64,000 nt of DNA, taken from positions 3,844,001-3,908,000 of the forward strand of contig OY782500.1 of the NCBI GenBank assembly GCA_963677885.1, given 5' to 3'. Made by a program: the position numbers and the translations under genes. Below, piece after piece: positions 34,195 to 43,545 of this stretch (positions within the stretch are counted from its first letter, which is position 1; each line of letters begins with the position of its first letter). This stretch comes from UBA1351 sp963677885 (GTDB lineage Bacteria; Bacillota; Clostridia; Lachnospirales; Vallitaleaceae). Below the pieces are notes generated by a model. That model saw only the letters and a program-made list of their open reading frames with translations. It had not been told where the DNA came from and made no database searches.

Positions 34195-34863
34195 ATGTTT
34201 ATTTTAATTGCAGGTGGAGGAATTGTTGGACGTGGAATTACCAAGGTCTTATCTAAGAACCACGATGTTGTGGTTATTGATCCGGTCTATGAGAACTGTG
34301 AAAAAATTGCCTCTAAATATGGAGCAGTAGCTATTCAAGGTGATGCTACAAAAATTGCAACCCTTCGGGACGCAGGCATTGAAAAATGTCATGTTGCAAT
34401 AGGTGTGATGGGTGAAGACTCCAACAATCTGCTTTTTGCCTTATTAAGTAAGAATCATGGCGTCAAAGAGATTTTTGTACGGATGCGGGAACCGGAGTAC
34501 AGAGAGGCCTATGAGTTAGCCGGTGCTACCAATATTGGTCATTCAGTTGAAATGATGGTCAGCAAATTTGTTTTGGATATAGAAAATCCAGCTATTAGAA
34601 GAGTGGCATCCCTAAGCGATGGAAAAGCTGAGGTTTGTATCATAAGACTAGAAGAGGGGGCCAAAGCCGCCGGAATGAAAATCATGGATCTGGTTAACCA
34701 GAAAAGCTTTCCCAAAGATATTGTTATTGCGGGTCTCTTTGATATGGAAAAAGATTCATTTATCGTTCCAAGAGGTTCTACTGTCATTGAGGAAAAATAT
34801 CAAGTGTTCTTAGTTGGATCCCGTGATGCCATTAATAAGGCTTTCAAATTTTTGGGAAAATAA
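34195..34863 (+). CDS. TrkA/KtrA-type potassium uptake regulatory subunit
   Basis: A 222-residue cytoplasmic RCK protein. The Rossmann motif IAGGGIVGRGITKVL (4-18), with DP at about 30 and GDATKIATLRDAG (about 48), binds nucleotide. A C-terminal RCK_C/TrkA_C domain covers about 135-220. It has one RCK unit, as in KtrA; E. coli TrkA has two. It gates the membrane subunit encoded just upstream. AGGAGGG precedes the ATG, and a terminator overlaps the stop codon. Confidence 0.92.
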   Translation: MFILIAGGGIVGRGITKVLSKNHDVVVIDPVYENCEKIASKYGAVAIQGDATKIATLRDAGIEKCHVAIGVMGEDSNNLLFALLSKNHGVKEIFVRMREPEYREAYELAGATNIGHSVEMMVSKFVLDIENPAIRRVASLSDGKAEVCIIRLEEGAKAAGMKIMDLVNQKSFPKDIVIAGLFDMEKDSFIVPRGSTVIEEKYQVFLVGSRDAINKAFKFLGK

Positions 34864-34889
34864 AAGATTGGGGATAACCCAATCTTTTT
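34862..34889 (+). terminator. Rho-independent terminator of potassium uptake operon
   Basis: AAAAGATTGGG (34862-34872) / CCCAATCTTTT (34878-34888), an 11-bp perfect stem with a T-tail, starting inside the TAA stop codon. Confidence 0.9.
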
Positions 34890-34921
34890 CAATTTATTTT
34901 ATTGTATTTAATTATATGTAC

Positions 34922-35308
34922 TTATTCCAAATTGGACATGGCCTTTTTCAGGGACTCTTCGACGGCAAGTGCGACAGGATAGAGGCTTTCATCACCCATA
35001 GTCTCTATGAGCTTGGTCGGTGAGAGCATACCCATATAGACCTGATCATCTTTTTCGTAAACAAGGACTTTACAGGGGAGAAAATATCCTGCTTCTAAAT
35101 TTTTAGTTAAAACCTCTTGGGCTTTTTTGGGGTTACAGGCTTCCATAACCTTGAAATTTGTTTCAAAGGTTAAGCCTTTTTCCTCTAATTTATCCTTAAA
35201 GTTCAACTCCCATAAAACCCCAAATTGTTCTTTGGATAAAGCTACTTTTAACTTATCCACAGTTTCGTCAAAACCAAACGCAGATAAAACTTTATATTGT
35301 ATATTCAT
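34922..35308 (-). CDS. DUF302 family protein
   Basis: A 128-residue cytoplasmic protein of the DUF302 fold. The N-terminal strand YKVLSAFGFDETVDKLK, central NFKVMEACNPKKAQEVL (about 52-68) and GYFLPCKVLVYEK (about 75-87) match that family, whose biochemical role is unknown. No signal peptide or membrane helix is visible. GGGAGGTAAC is the RBS. Its promoter (TTGTCA, 17 bp, TATAAT) has a Fur-box-like 7-1-7 repeat over the -35, so expression may follow iron supply. Confidence 0.85.
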   Translation of the reverse strand: MNIQYKVLSAFGFDETVDKLKVALSKEQFGVLWELNFKDKLEEKGLTFETNFKVMEACNPKKAQEVLTKNLEAGYFLPCKVLVYEKDDQVYMGMLSPTKLIETMGDESLYPVALAVEESLKKAMSNLE

Positions 35309-35354
35309 GTTACCTCCCAGCTAGGTTGTCGCGACGATTAATAACTCCAATACA

Positions 35355-35392
35355 ATTATAACATTAATATTAGCAAATGACAATTATTATCA
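35355..35392 (-). promoter_or_regulatory. DUF302 promoter overlapped by a Fur-box-like operator
   Basis: On the minus strand -35 TTGTCA (35378-35383) and -10 TATAAT (35355-35360) are 17 bp apart. TGACAATTATTATCA at 35378-35392 matches the Fur 7-1-7 consensus TGATAATnATTATCA at 13 of 14 defined positions and covers the -35 box, the usual place for repression. Confidence 0.65.
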
Positions 35393-35401
35393 TTTAAAAC
35401 A

Positions 35402-35447
35402 TTCTAATTGACTCTTAATTGGAATTAGAAAGAAATTGGTCTATAAT
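35402..35447 (+). promoter_or_regulatory. Promoter of membrane protein gene with inverted repeat
   Basis: -35 TTGGAA (35419-35424), a 17-bp spacer and -10 TATAAT (35442-35447). A perfect 8-bp inverted repeat TTCTAATT / AATTAGAA (35402-35409 and 35423-35430) overlaps the -35 and may be an operator. Confidence 0.6.
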
Positions 35448-35510
35448 AGAGATAAAGTACTAGAATGATTAGAAAGTACTAGATAATAAATGAGGATTAA
35501 GGTAGGCAAG

Positions 35511-36332
35511 ATGGGAAAAGGAAGAAACTATATTGAAGCCATACAAATGGAAATCAAGGAACATCGAAGTTCATTTATTGTCTTTTCAATATTAAGGGCA
35601 TCAATTATTGTTATTTTAGTACTGCAGATTTTTACCGGACAATATGAAAGTCTATACTTATATGTTTTAACCCTTTTACTTTTATTTGTTCCCAGTATCA
35701 TTCAAGTTCAATTTCGAATTGAGATACCGCCAACTCTTGAAATCATTATCTTCTGTTTTATATATGCTGCAGAGATACTAGGTACTATAAACTCTTTTTA
35801 CACAAAGATACCCCACTGGGATACAATGCTCCATACATTAAATGGATTTTTGGCAGCAGCCATCGGATTTTCCCTGGTGTGGATTTTGAATGACAGTGAC
35901 AAGCAGAAGATCAACCTGTCTCCCTTGTACCTATGTATAGTAGCTTTCAGTTTTTCCATGACCATCGGTGTTATATGGGAATTTATGGAGTTTGGAATGG
36001 ATATGTTTTTTGGCATGGACCATCAAAGGGATACGGTTATTCAGTCGATACATTCCAGATTATTGGATCCTGAGATATTTGGGGCGGATAAAGCTATCAC
36101 AGATGTTCAGGAAGTTATCATCAATGGAAAGTCGACAGGGTTGGGTGGATATCTGGATATTGGGCTAATCGACACCATGAAAGATATGTTCGTTAACCTG
36201 ATTGGAGCTTTAGTATTTTCCATATTTGGATATTTCTATGCCAGATATAAATCCGGTAAGTCTATCGAGAATTTTATACCAAGACGTAAAGATAAAGATA
36301 AGGATTATCTGGATCCTGAAAACCGTTTGTAG
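35511..36332 (+). CDS. YjdF/DUF2238-like integral membrane protein
   Basis: A 273-residue protein with about six or seven membrane helices in residues 22-240 and a lysine/aspartate-rich C-terminal tail. IPHWDTMLHTLNGFLAAA (about 100-117), GVIWEFMEFGMD (about 152) and DTMKDMFVNLIGA (about 222) are the histidine- and acid-containing helix motifs of the DUF2238 group, function unknown. I choose ATG 35511 (AAGGTAGG upstream) over ATG 35490. It is divergent from the DUF302 gene, with separate promoters between them. Confidence 0.75.
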   Translation: MGKGRNYIEAIQMEIKEHRSSFIVFSILRASIIVILVLQIFTGQYESLYLYVLTLLLLFVPSIIQVQFRIEIPPTLEIIIFCFIYAAEILGTINSFYTKIPHWDTMLHTLNGFLAAAIGFSLVWILNDSDKQKINLSPLYLCIVAFSFSMTIGVIWEFMEFGMDMFFGMDHQRDTVIQSIHSRLLDPEIFGADKAITDVQEVIINGKSTGLGGYLDIGLIDTMKDMFVNLIGALVFSIFGYFYARYKSGKSIENFIPRRKDKDKDYLDPENRL

Positions 36333-36379
36333 GTCAGTAGCAATGCAAGGTACCAGAGTTTATCTAAGGAGGGACCTGT

Positions 36380-38323
36380 ATGAAGAAACGGATTAAATTA
36401 CAAAAGCATATTTACAATAGTCTCTTAGTCTATTCTTTGATGGCCATAATTTTTATGGGGCTTCTCTCCATGTTGATTTATATTGGATCAGCATCCCTTG
36501 CTGAAGGGATGATTGCCAGAATCCTTTTGGATAGGTCCATTGATAATATTCAGGATAATATTGTTAAGGAAGCCGAAATCATGGAGGCTCAAATCGAAGA
36601 GGTTGAAAGGACCATGAGTATTTTTCAGGCGGAAGAAAGCCGTTTTTTTAGGACCTTGGAGGCCCAAGATCTTCCAGAAACCGATCTTTTTGGCTATCAT
36701 GCTAATGGAGCATGGTATAAGTTGTACGATAATGGAGGCTCTTCCCTCTATTATTCCTCAGACACCCCAATTGGTGATGCTGAACTAAAAAAAGCCTATT
36801 ACACAGAGTCATTTGATGAGCGATATAAGAGTGCTGTTAATGAAAATCCTCTCATAGCTCAGATTTACATTAACACCTACGATAACATGAATCGTATTTT
36901 CCCTTATATGGAGGATGGTCCCAATCAGTTTGGACCAACACTTGACATGACGGACTACAATTTTTATAATTTGGCAGATAAGGCCCATAATCCAGATAAA
37001 GGTCCGGTTTGGACCAAGGCTTACCTTGATCCGGCGGGCTATGGCTGGATGGTATCTTGCATAGTCCCCATATACAATGATGAGTTTTTGGAGGGAGTTA
37101 CCGGAGCAGATATAACCATTGACTTACTGATCAATCACTTTATGGACCTGGATTTGCCAGCGGTTAAGGGTATCCTGGTTACAGATAGTGAGGGAGATAT
37201 TATAGCCATGAATAGGGATGTTGAGGACTTGTTTCAATTAACTGAGCTTACAGAACATGTCTATACGGATACGATTAATGAAACTATATATAAGCCGGAA
37301 GACTATGCTCTTGATCATATGACGGTTAATGGTGAGAAACCCTTTGTCCAGATGAAGAATGAAGCTGTTGATGATTATACTTTTTCTATTGACCATAAGA
37401 GCTTTCACATTGTAAAAAATAATTTGGCATCAACCCATTGGGAACTGTACGCGATTATTGATGAAGAGTTAGCGACCCAAGATATTATGGAGGTCAGCAA
37501 TATTATAAGGCAAATGCTGATTTATCAGGTTTCTGTTATGGTCATTTTACTATTGATCTATAGTTTCTGGCTTAATGTTAAGGCAAAAGATGTTTCAAAA
37601 ACCATTTCAGTTCCTATTGAAAAGCTGAGCAAGGCAATTTCCCTGATGGGGCAAGGATTTAAGGATTTTGAACTTGATAAAGAAAGCGATATTCAAGAGA
37701 TTAATGACTTAAATACACGATTTCTTGAGATGAATCATCAACTGTCCTCAAGAACACATGCCCTGATTAAAGAAGAGACAGAGAAGAAGATTCAGGAACG
37801 CTTAACTAAAAAATATAAAAAGCAGGCGACAACAGATGCTTTAACCAACCTTTATAATCGAAAAAAACTTGATGATATTTTAAATGAAGAAATACAAAGA
37901 GCTGATCGGGAAGATCAGCCTCTGTCCATCATTCTAACTGATATCGATGACTTTAAGCTTGTCAATGACAAGTATGGCCATTTAACCGGAGATAAGGTTC
38001 TCAAAGAGTTCGCACATATTTTACAAACCCATATTAGAGGGACAGACATAGCAGGTCGATGGGGTGGTGAAGAATTTCTTTTAATCTGCCCCAACACCAG
38101 TGGTGAACATGGTGTAGTTTTGGCAGAGAAGCTGCGAAAGATTATTGAAAACTATGATTTTGAGATTGGACATCAGGTGACGGCCAGCTTTGGAGTATCT
38201 GAGTGGCAGGGCAAGGATCGAAGACGCTTTTTTGGAGGTGTGGACTTAGCCATGTATGAAGCCAAAAAGAGGTCAAAAAATGTTGTCGTCAATTACGAAG
38301 AGATTCAGGATAAATCAAGATAA
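36380..38323 (+). CDS. dCache-sensor GGDEF diguanylate cyclase
   Basis: A 647-residue transmembrane receptor-cyclase. Membrane helices at about 18-40 and 375-395 bracket a 330-residue extracellular double-Cache domain (WTKAYLDPAGYGWMVSC near 215 is characteristic), which usually binds small molecules such as amino acids or organic acids. A HAMP-like segment (about 400-450) leads to a GGDEF domain with RWGGEEF (about 562) and an I-site RGTD five residues upstream. It is therefore a complete, feedback-inhibited cyclase. AAGGAGGGA is the RBS. A strong terminator follows. Confidence 0.92.
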   Translation: MKKRIKLQKHIYNSLLVYSLMAIIFMGLLSMLIYIGSASLAEGMIARILLDRSIDNIQDNIVKEAEIMEAQIEEVERTMSIFQAEESRFFRTLEAQDLPETDLFGYHANGAWYKLYDNGGSSLYYSSDTPIGDAELKKAYYTESFDERYKSAVNENPLIAQIYINTYDNMNRIFPYMEDGPNQFGPTLDMTDYNFYNLADKAHNPDKGPVWTKAYLDPAGYGWMVSCIVPIYNDEFLEGVTGADITIDLLINHFMDLDLPAVKGILVTDSEGDIIAMNRDVEDLFQLTELTEHVYTDTINETIYKPEDYALDHMTVNGEKPFVQMKNEAVDDYTFSIDHKSFHIVKNNLASTHWELYAIIDEELATQDIMEVSNIIRQMLIYQVSVMVILLLIYSFWLNVKAKDVSKTISVPIEKLSKAISLMGQGFKDFELDKESDIQEINDLNTRFLEMNHQLSSRTHALIKEETEKKIQERLTKKYKKQATTDALTNLYNRKKLDDILNEEIQRADREDQPLSIILTDIDDFKLVNDKYGHLTGDKVLKEFAHILQTHIRGTDIAGRWGGEEFLLICPNTSGEHGVVLAEKLRKIIENYDFEIGHQVTASFGVSEWQGKDRRRFFGGVDLAMYEAKKRSKNVVVNYEEIQDKSR

Positions 38324-38333
38324 ACAAAAACTT

Positions 38334-38373
38334 AAGAGGCATAGGGTCCAATTGGATCCTATGCCTCTTTTTA
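38334..38373. terminator. Bidirectional terminator
   Basis: AAGAGGCATAGGGTCC (38334-38349) / GGATCCTATGCCTCTT (38354-38369), a 16-bp stem with one G-T pair and an AATT loop, flanked by A-run and T-run. It serves the dCache cyclase gene and the convergent chemoreceptor gene. Confidence 0.92.
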
Positions 38374-38390
38374 TAGAGAAATGAAGGGAA

Positions 38391-40130
38391 CTATGATAAC
38401 TTAAAGTCTTTGATGATGGCTTGAATATCATCGGAAAGCCTACTGACCTCATTAGACACTTGAGTCATATTTTCCATAGTCTGAGAGACCTGTTGAACAA
38501 CAGCGGACGTTTCTTCTGTTGACGCTGCATTCTCTTCAGCTATCGAAGATAAGGATTCAACCATAGCCATCATGCTGGATCGTTTATTGTCCATAGATGC
38601 ACTGACTGATTCAAGAACTTTGATTTTATCATCGATGGACTTAATGGTATCGACAATAATCATATATTTTTCTTTGGTATCAGTGACACTGTCAAACTGT
38701 TCGACAACAGCCTTTTGAACCTCTTCACTTTGATTGTTGGCCTTGGAGATTTTAAGTTTCAAGTCCTCCAACATGGTGTCAATAGCATTGGTAGAGGCTG
38801 TTGACTGCTCAGCGAGTTTTCTGATTTCGTCAGCAACGACGGCAAAGCCTTTACCGGCTTCGCCCGCTCTGGCAGCCTCGATTGCAGCGTTAAGGGCCAG
38901 TAAGTTGGTTTGATCAGCAATATCAGCAATAAGTTGGCTGGCTTCTCCAATTCTTGATGCAGATTCATTGGTGGACCGAATGACGGCAAAAATATCTTCA
39001 AAAGCTGTTTGGTTCTTAGCTGTGATGTCTGAAAGTTCATTAACGACCTGGAGTCCTTCCTGGCTGATGGTCTGAATCTGCTTGCTGGACTCAAACAAGG
39101 ATTCAGCACTTTCATTGTTCTGAAGAATAACCTGACCAAGGCTTGTCATATCATTGGCAACGGCTTCTGTATCTGTCGCCTGCTGGGTTGCTCCTGTAGC
39201 TATTTGAGCCACCGTCGAGCTGATTTCACTCATGTTATCAGTAACATCGGTAACATCATGATTCAGGGCCTTGGATGAAGTGCTTAAGGTATCAACACCT
39301 TCATTGAGCTTTTGTACAATATCCCTTAGGGAATGGAGTACAGACTCAAAAGACCGGTTTAGGGAGCCAAATTCATCTTTTGCCTGGGATAACTTGGCAT
39401 CTGTTTGAATATTCAACTGTTTATCGGATAAAAGCAGCATTTCACTGTTAAGAACTTTTATGTTTTTCTTGAGATTTGTTACAATGGAGATGGCAAAATA
39501 GGCAATGACCAAAATGATGATGACGACAAAAATACTAAAGAGAGTAACCAGTTGCCTGATCTCTTGATTACGGCTTTCAGAGTTTTGGTCCGCATAATCC
39601 TCCAGCATTTCGGTGAGTATATTCATATATTCCCTAGTATCTCCAAAGTAAGTCATATGAGTATCCATATCTACCTCCAGAGTTTTTGAATCGAAGCTGT
39701 CATACCAGGTCTGGTAGTCAGACAGAAAATCAGCTTCAATTTCTTTCATCGTCGAACCGGTAGCACTATGCTTAAAAGAGGTGTAAAGATAGGTATTGCC
39801 CTTAAGGTTGTCAAAGGCCTGAGTGACTCTGTCATAGGTCTTGCTGGCATTATCCTCATAATCGGTTCTTAAACTCTCCATAAATGCCTCATCGCCTTCA
39901 TTACCAAGAGCTAGAAGGTCTTTTTCAGCCAGGCTTGCCTGGTAAAAATCCCGGTCCGCATTTAAGATAAGAGTCGTTGAAACGAATAACTCATCATATA
40001 GGACAGTCCGTGATTCCGTATTGGTGGATAGAATGGTGAAGATGGATACAAGTAGAAGTACCAGTAAGGTAATGATAGCCGGTAGAACCATGATCCACAA
40101 TTTTACCGTAACTTTTAGATTCTTTAACAT
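38391..40130 (-). CDS. Methyl-accepting chemotaxis protein
   Basis: A 579-residue transmembrane chemoreceptor. Membrane helices at about 10-32 and 190-212 flank a four-helix-bundle-like extracellular sensor of about 155 residues. HAMP covers about 213-270, and the signalling domain about 290-575, with the hairpin tip IADIADQTNLLALNAAIEAA (about 399-418) that contacts CheA and CheW. It lacks a C-terminal CheR-tether pentapeptide. No other che gene is in view. AGGAGG precedes the start. The transcript leader of about 100 bases contains a hairpin (40181-40220). Confidence 0.95.
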   Translation of the reverse strand: MLKNLKVTVKLWIMVLPAIITLLVLLLVSIFTILSTNTESRTVLYDELFVSTTLILNADRDFYQASLAEKDLLALGNEGDEAFMESLRTDYEDNASKTYDRVTQAFDNLKGNTYLYTSFKHSATGSTMKEIEADFLSDYQTWYDSFDSKTLEVDMDTHMTYFGDTREYMNILTEMLEDYADQNSESRNQEIRQLVTLFSIFVVIIILVIAYFAISIVTNLKKNIKVLNSEMLLLSDKQLNIQTDAKLSQAKDEFGSLNRSFESVLHSLRDIVQKLNEGVDTLSTSSKALNHDVTDVTDNMSEISSTVAQIATGATQQATDTEAVANDMTSLGQVILQNNESAESLFESSKQIQTISQEGLQVVNELSDITAKNQTAFEDIFAVIRSTNESASRIGEASQLIADIADQTNLLALNAAIEAARAGEAGKGFAVVADEIRKLAEQSTASTNAIDTMLEDLKLKISKANNQSEEVQKAVVEQFDSVTDTKEKYMIIVDTIKSIDDKIKVLESVSASMDNKRSSMMAMVESLSSIAEENAASTEETSAVVQQVSQTMENMTQVSNEVSRLSDDIQAIIKDFKLS

Positions 40131-40180
40131 AGAATTCCTCCTATCTTCATTTAAGGCGAAAAGTTATTTAAACGCAAGAA

Positions 40181-40246
40181 AGTGGCACATCTAACAGTTC
40201 TCACCATCGGATGCTCCACTCTCATTCAAATCCTATCTAAATTATA
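40181..40246 (-). promoter_or_regulatory. Chemoreceptor -10 box and structured leader
   Basis: On the minus strand TATAAT at 40241-40246 is followed by a leader with an 11-position stem (40181-40191 paired with 40210-40220, one mismatch) around an 18-nt loop. It does not match any riboswitch consensus I know, including both cyclic-di-GMP classes. Confidence 0.4.
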
Positions 40247-40267
40247 ACATATAAATTCATTAATATC

Positions 40268-41086
40268 TTATTTTTTTTCTAATTTCATCCACTTTATGCT
40301 TTGAGTCATCCAATCAGCTGCATGTGGATTTAAACCACCCTCATCCATAGCGGTTTCTTCGGTTGCCAGGGAAAGACCATGACCTCCATATGGATAAATG
40401 TGGCATTCGTAAGATACACCTTTTTCGGTCAGTGCTTTTACATATTCCAGTGTGTTTTCTACAGGGACAGAACCGTCTTCTACAGTATGCCAGATAAATG
40501 TTTTTGGTGTAGCTTCGTGAACCTGTTTTTCCATGGAGACCAGATCCAAAAGTTTTTTTGGGGCAGACTTTCCTACTAAGCTGTCAAAAGAACCCTGATG
40601 AGCGATAGCTGGATTGGAAGAGATAACCGGATAAGACAAAATGGATCCTGCTAGATGAAGGCCACCCAGGTTAATACCATCACGGTAGTATTCTTTCTTA
40701 TGAAGAAAGTTGGAAACAGATGCAGCTAAATGACCACCGGCAGAAAAACCTATAACATAAATCTTTTCCATGTCTATTTTCCAAGCTTCTTTATTCTCTA
40801 CAATGATGGATAAGGCCCTTAAGCCGTCCTGTAAAGGCATAGGGTGCTGGTCCGGTGCTACAGAATAATTGAGATAGGCAGCGTTGTATCCTGCATTAAC
40901 ATAAGCTAGGGCAATAGGTTCAGCTTCCCTGTCTGAATTAAAGGTGTAACCGCCACCTGGAAAAACCAGAACAAAGCCTCTGGACTTTTGTCCATCCCGA
41001 AGGTAGACCTTGAGACTGGGCCTGAAGTTTTTCTTACCAGAAGTATAGTCATAGTCTTTCCATATATCCATTACAAAATAGTTCAT
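40268..41086 (-). CDS. Alpha/beta hydrolase (esterase-like)
   Basis: A 272-residue cytoplasmic hydrolase. VFPGGGYTFNSDRE (about 38-51) supplies the oxyanion hole, the nucleophile serine is in VIGFSAGGHLAAS (about 109-121), and the acid and histidine probably lie near WHTVEDGSVP (about 200) and YPYGGHGLSLA (about 232). The family includes acetylxylan and other short-chain carboxylesterases. It is a distant relative of the esterase at 21517. Its own promoter is not obvious. The chemoreceptor gene lies 137 bases downstream on the same strand. Confidence 0.85.
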   Translation of the reverse strand: MNYFVMDIWKDYDYTSGKKNFRPSLKVYLRDGQKSRGFVLVFPGGGYTFNSDREAEPIALAYVNAGYNAAYLNYSVAPDQHPMPLQDGLRALSIIVENKEAWKIDMEKIYVIGFSAGGHLAASVSNFLHKKEYYRDGINLGGLHLAGSILSYPVISSNPAIAHQGSFDSLVGKSAPKKLLDLVSMEKQVHEATPKTFIWHTVEDGSVPVENTLEYVKALTEKGVSYECHIYPYGGHGLSLATEETAMDEGGLNPHAADWMTQSIKWMKLEKK

Positions 41087-41300
41087 TTGATCTCCTTTTA
41101 TAGGTTTACATCTAGAATAAGTATCATTAGTTAAGAGTATATATAAAGCTGATGAAGATTTCTATAGTAAAAATTGTATTCTTTACTATGAAAATTATAC
41201 ATATGAGACATGATTTCACAAAAACTTCACATAAGGGGATTAAAGTAGGTATCAGAAGAGGAAATAGTGGAATAGGTAATGTATCGAGGAGGAAAGAACC

Positions 41301-42077
41301 GTGAATATCAATCAAATGAAAACAATCGTGGCAAATGAACATATTGAATCTATATGCTTTGAACTTTCGACACAGATGAAGGACCAAGGTGATTATAAGG
41401 AAGCTTACAAGGAACTTGTCAATCGATATCAGTGGATGATTGGTAAGGTCAATGATTTTTTGATCCACCTAAATGCCCAGTGGGAAGAGGCAGACCAGAA
41501 TCAGGCTTTACTTGAAGAGGTTAATGAGCAGCTGACACATGAGAATAAGAAATTACTGCATCAATGTAATCATGATGAATTAACCGGTGTTTTTTCAAGA
41601 AGCAGGATTATAGAAGCTATTGAAGATGAATTTGTCTTGGCCATGGAAAATGGCGGTTCTCTTGCCCTGGCCATGATAGATCTGGATGATTTTAAAACCA
41701 TTAACGACCGGTTTGGTCACCTGGAAGGTGACCGTGTCTTGGAAGAAATTGGTCAACTGCTAAAGGACAATGTCAGACAGTCAGATATGGTTGGAAGATA
41801 CGGAGGAGATGAGTTTTTTATCCTTATGCCAGGCGCTAACAGCAAGGAAGCCAGAAAGATTCTTGACCGTGTGATGGACAGTATCAGTCATATAAAATTA
41901 GGTCAAGGGGATGAAGTCTTCCAGGTAACAGTCAGCTCCGGTTACTGTATCTGTGGAAAAAAAGAATATGACAGTTTTCATGAGATGATTCAAAAGGTGG
42001 ATCGTGGCCTTTTGAAGGCAAAAAGGGAAGGAAAAAATCGAGTCATGGGTGAAGAGGCTTTTGATTTAGTCCATTAG
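41301..42077 (+). CDS. Soluble GGDEF diguanylate cyclase
   Basis: A 258-residue cytoplasmic protein starting with GTG, 8 bases after GAGGAGG. Residues 1-90 are helical with a coiled-coil segment (LLEEVNEQLTHENKKLLHQ). The GGDEF domain (about 93-250) has intact RYGGDEF near residue 172 and a complete I-site RQSD five residues before it. It is first in a tight row with an Lcl-domain secreted protein (17 bases) and an OmpR/histidine kinase pair, so this cyclase may be an output or modulator of that system. Confidence 0.9.
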   Translation: MNINQMKTIVANEHIESICFELSTQMKDQGDYKEAYKELVNRYQWMIGKVNDFLIHLNAQWEEADQNQALLEEVNEQLTHENKKLLHQCNHDELTGVFSRSRIIEAIEDEFVLAMENGGSLALAMIDLDDFKTINDRFGHLEGDRVLEEIGQLLKDNVRQSDMVGRYGGDEFFILMPGANSKEARKILDRVMDSISHIKLGQGDEVFQVTVSSGYCICGKKEYDSFHEMIQKVDRGLLKAKREGKNRVMGEEAFDLVH

Positions 42078-42094
42078 GAAGGAGTTGTGATATA

Positions 42095-43522
42095 ATGAAA
42101 AAGCATATATGGAAACGAAGTAGACGGGTGATGACAATGGTAGCTGTTCTAATGATTGTTATTATTGGAGCAGCCTGCTTAGAAAGTGGCATTGTCAATC
42201 TTGCTGAAGCAGAGGCTGGTGACTATGAAAGACCTCCTGAAGGGGCTAGACCGCCATTTCCTGAAGATGATCCTTTAGGGCTTGGTAGAGAAGGCAGACA
42301 GGATGGAAGGGGACCGGTTGGTGAAGGCAGGGGTCCCCTTGGAGTAGGACCTGGTCTCCAGATGGATGGTAATCAGACTATGAATGAACCCATCCAGGAT
42401 CAGACTTTGAATGAATCCATCCAGGGGCTAGAAGGGTCATATACCATCAATGATACCGGCCAAAGCCAATCCTATGACAACTATCAGAAGCTTCAGAAGC
42501 CAAAGGCAGGAGATCCTTTCTTTGGCCAGGACAGCAACTATACAACCAATGCCATGGATTTTGTTGATAATGGAGACGGTACAGTTTCTGACTTGAATAC
42601 AGGTCTTATGTGGACTCAGAATGTAGGTGACAAGATGACCTATGCTGAGGCAGTAGCTTATGCAGAGTCCTTCACCTATGGAGGTTATGACGATTGGCGT
42701 CTTCCCACCATCAAGGAGCTCTATTCTCTTATAGATTTCTCGGGTAATACAGTGGATATCCCCTATATAGATACAGAGTTTTTTGAATTTCACTGGGGGG
42801 ATGAGACCGGTGAAAGAGCTATAGACAGTCAGTATGCAACTTCTACCCTATATGGGTCAACAACTATGGATGGAAATGAAACGAAGTTTGGTGTTAATTT
42901 CGCTGATGGAAGGATTAAGGGCTATCCAACCAGTAAGCTTTTCTATGTGATGATGGTACGGGGTAATGAAGCCTATGGTGACAATCTCCTTGTAGACAAC
43001 GGCGACGGAACGATATCAGACCTGGCTACAGGCCTCATGTGGATGAAATATGACAGCGGCTACCTCCTTGAAGATGGCACCCTGAATTGGCAGGAAGGTC
43101 TTGAATGGGCTGAGAATCTTGATTATGCAGGCTATGATGACTGGAAAGTTCCTGATGCAAAAGAGCTTCAAAGTATTGTAGACTATACAAGAAGTCCTGA
43201 TACCACGGATTCTCCAGCTATCGATCCTATCTTTGATTCGACCTTTATTAGTAATTTATTGGGCCAGGAAGACTATGGTTACTACTGGACATCTACAACC
43301 CATGCAGAAAATAATGGTGGTATGCAGGCGGTTTATATTTCCTTTGGTAGGGCATTAGGGTCCATGTTTGGCCAGGTAATGGACGTTCATGGAGCAGGAG
43401 CCCAGCGAAGTGATCCTAAAACCGGTGATGAATCAGACTATCCTGAAGCAGGATACGGACCACAAGGTGATGTTCGGGTCGTATATAATTTTGTTAGGGC
43501 AGTTCGGGTAATCGAAGACTAA
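42095..43522 (+). CDS. Secreted or lipid-anchored Lcl/DUF1566-domain protein
   Basis: A 475-residue exported protein. A basic N-terminus and hydrophobic stretch (12-27) end in IGAAC (Cys28, a weak lipobox); cleavage at AEAEAG is an alternative. Residues 45-115 are Gly/Pro/Arg-rich and then contain repeats of NEPIQDQTLNESIQ type. Two DUF1566 (Lcl) units follow: FVDNGDGTVSDLNTGLMW with YGGYDDWRLPTIKELYSLID, and LVDNGDGTISDLATGLMW with YAGYDDWKVPDAKELQSIVD. Such domains occur in adhesins and collagen-like proteins. It is encoded just before a two-component system. Confidence 0.85.
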   Translation: MKKHIWKRSRRVMTMVAVLMIVIIGAACLESGIVNLAEAEAGDYERPPEGARPPFPEDDPLGLGREGRQDGRGPVGEGRGPLGVGPGLQMDGNQTMNEPIQDQTLNESIQGLEGSYTINDTGQSQSYDNYQKLQKPKAGDPFFGQDSNYTTNAMDFVDNGDGTVSDLNTGLMWTQNVGDKMTYAEAVAYAESFTYGGYDDWRLPTIKELYSLIDFSGNTVDIPYIDTEFFEFHWGDETGERAIDSQYATSTLYGSTTMDGNETKFGVNFADGRIKGYPTSKLFYVMMVRGNEAYGDNLLVDNGDGTISDLATGLMWMKYDSGYLLEDGTLNWQEGLEWAENLDYAGYDDWKVPDAKELQSIVDYTRSPDTTDSPAIDPIFDSTFISNLLGQEDYGYYWTSTTHAENNGGMQAVYISFGRALGSMFGQVMDVHGAGAQRSDPKTGDESDYPEAGYGPQGDVRVVYNFVRAVRVIED

Positions 43523-43545
43523 AGGAAGACAATTAGGAGTGTAAT

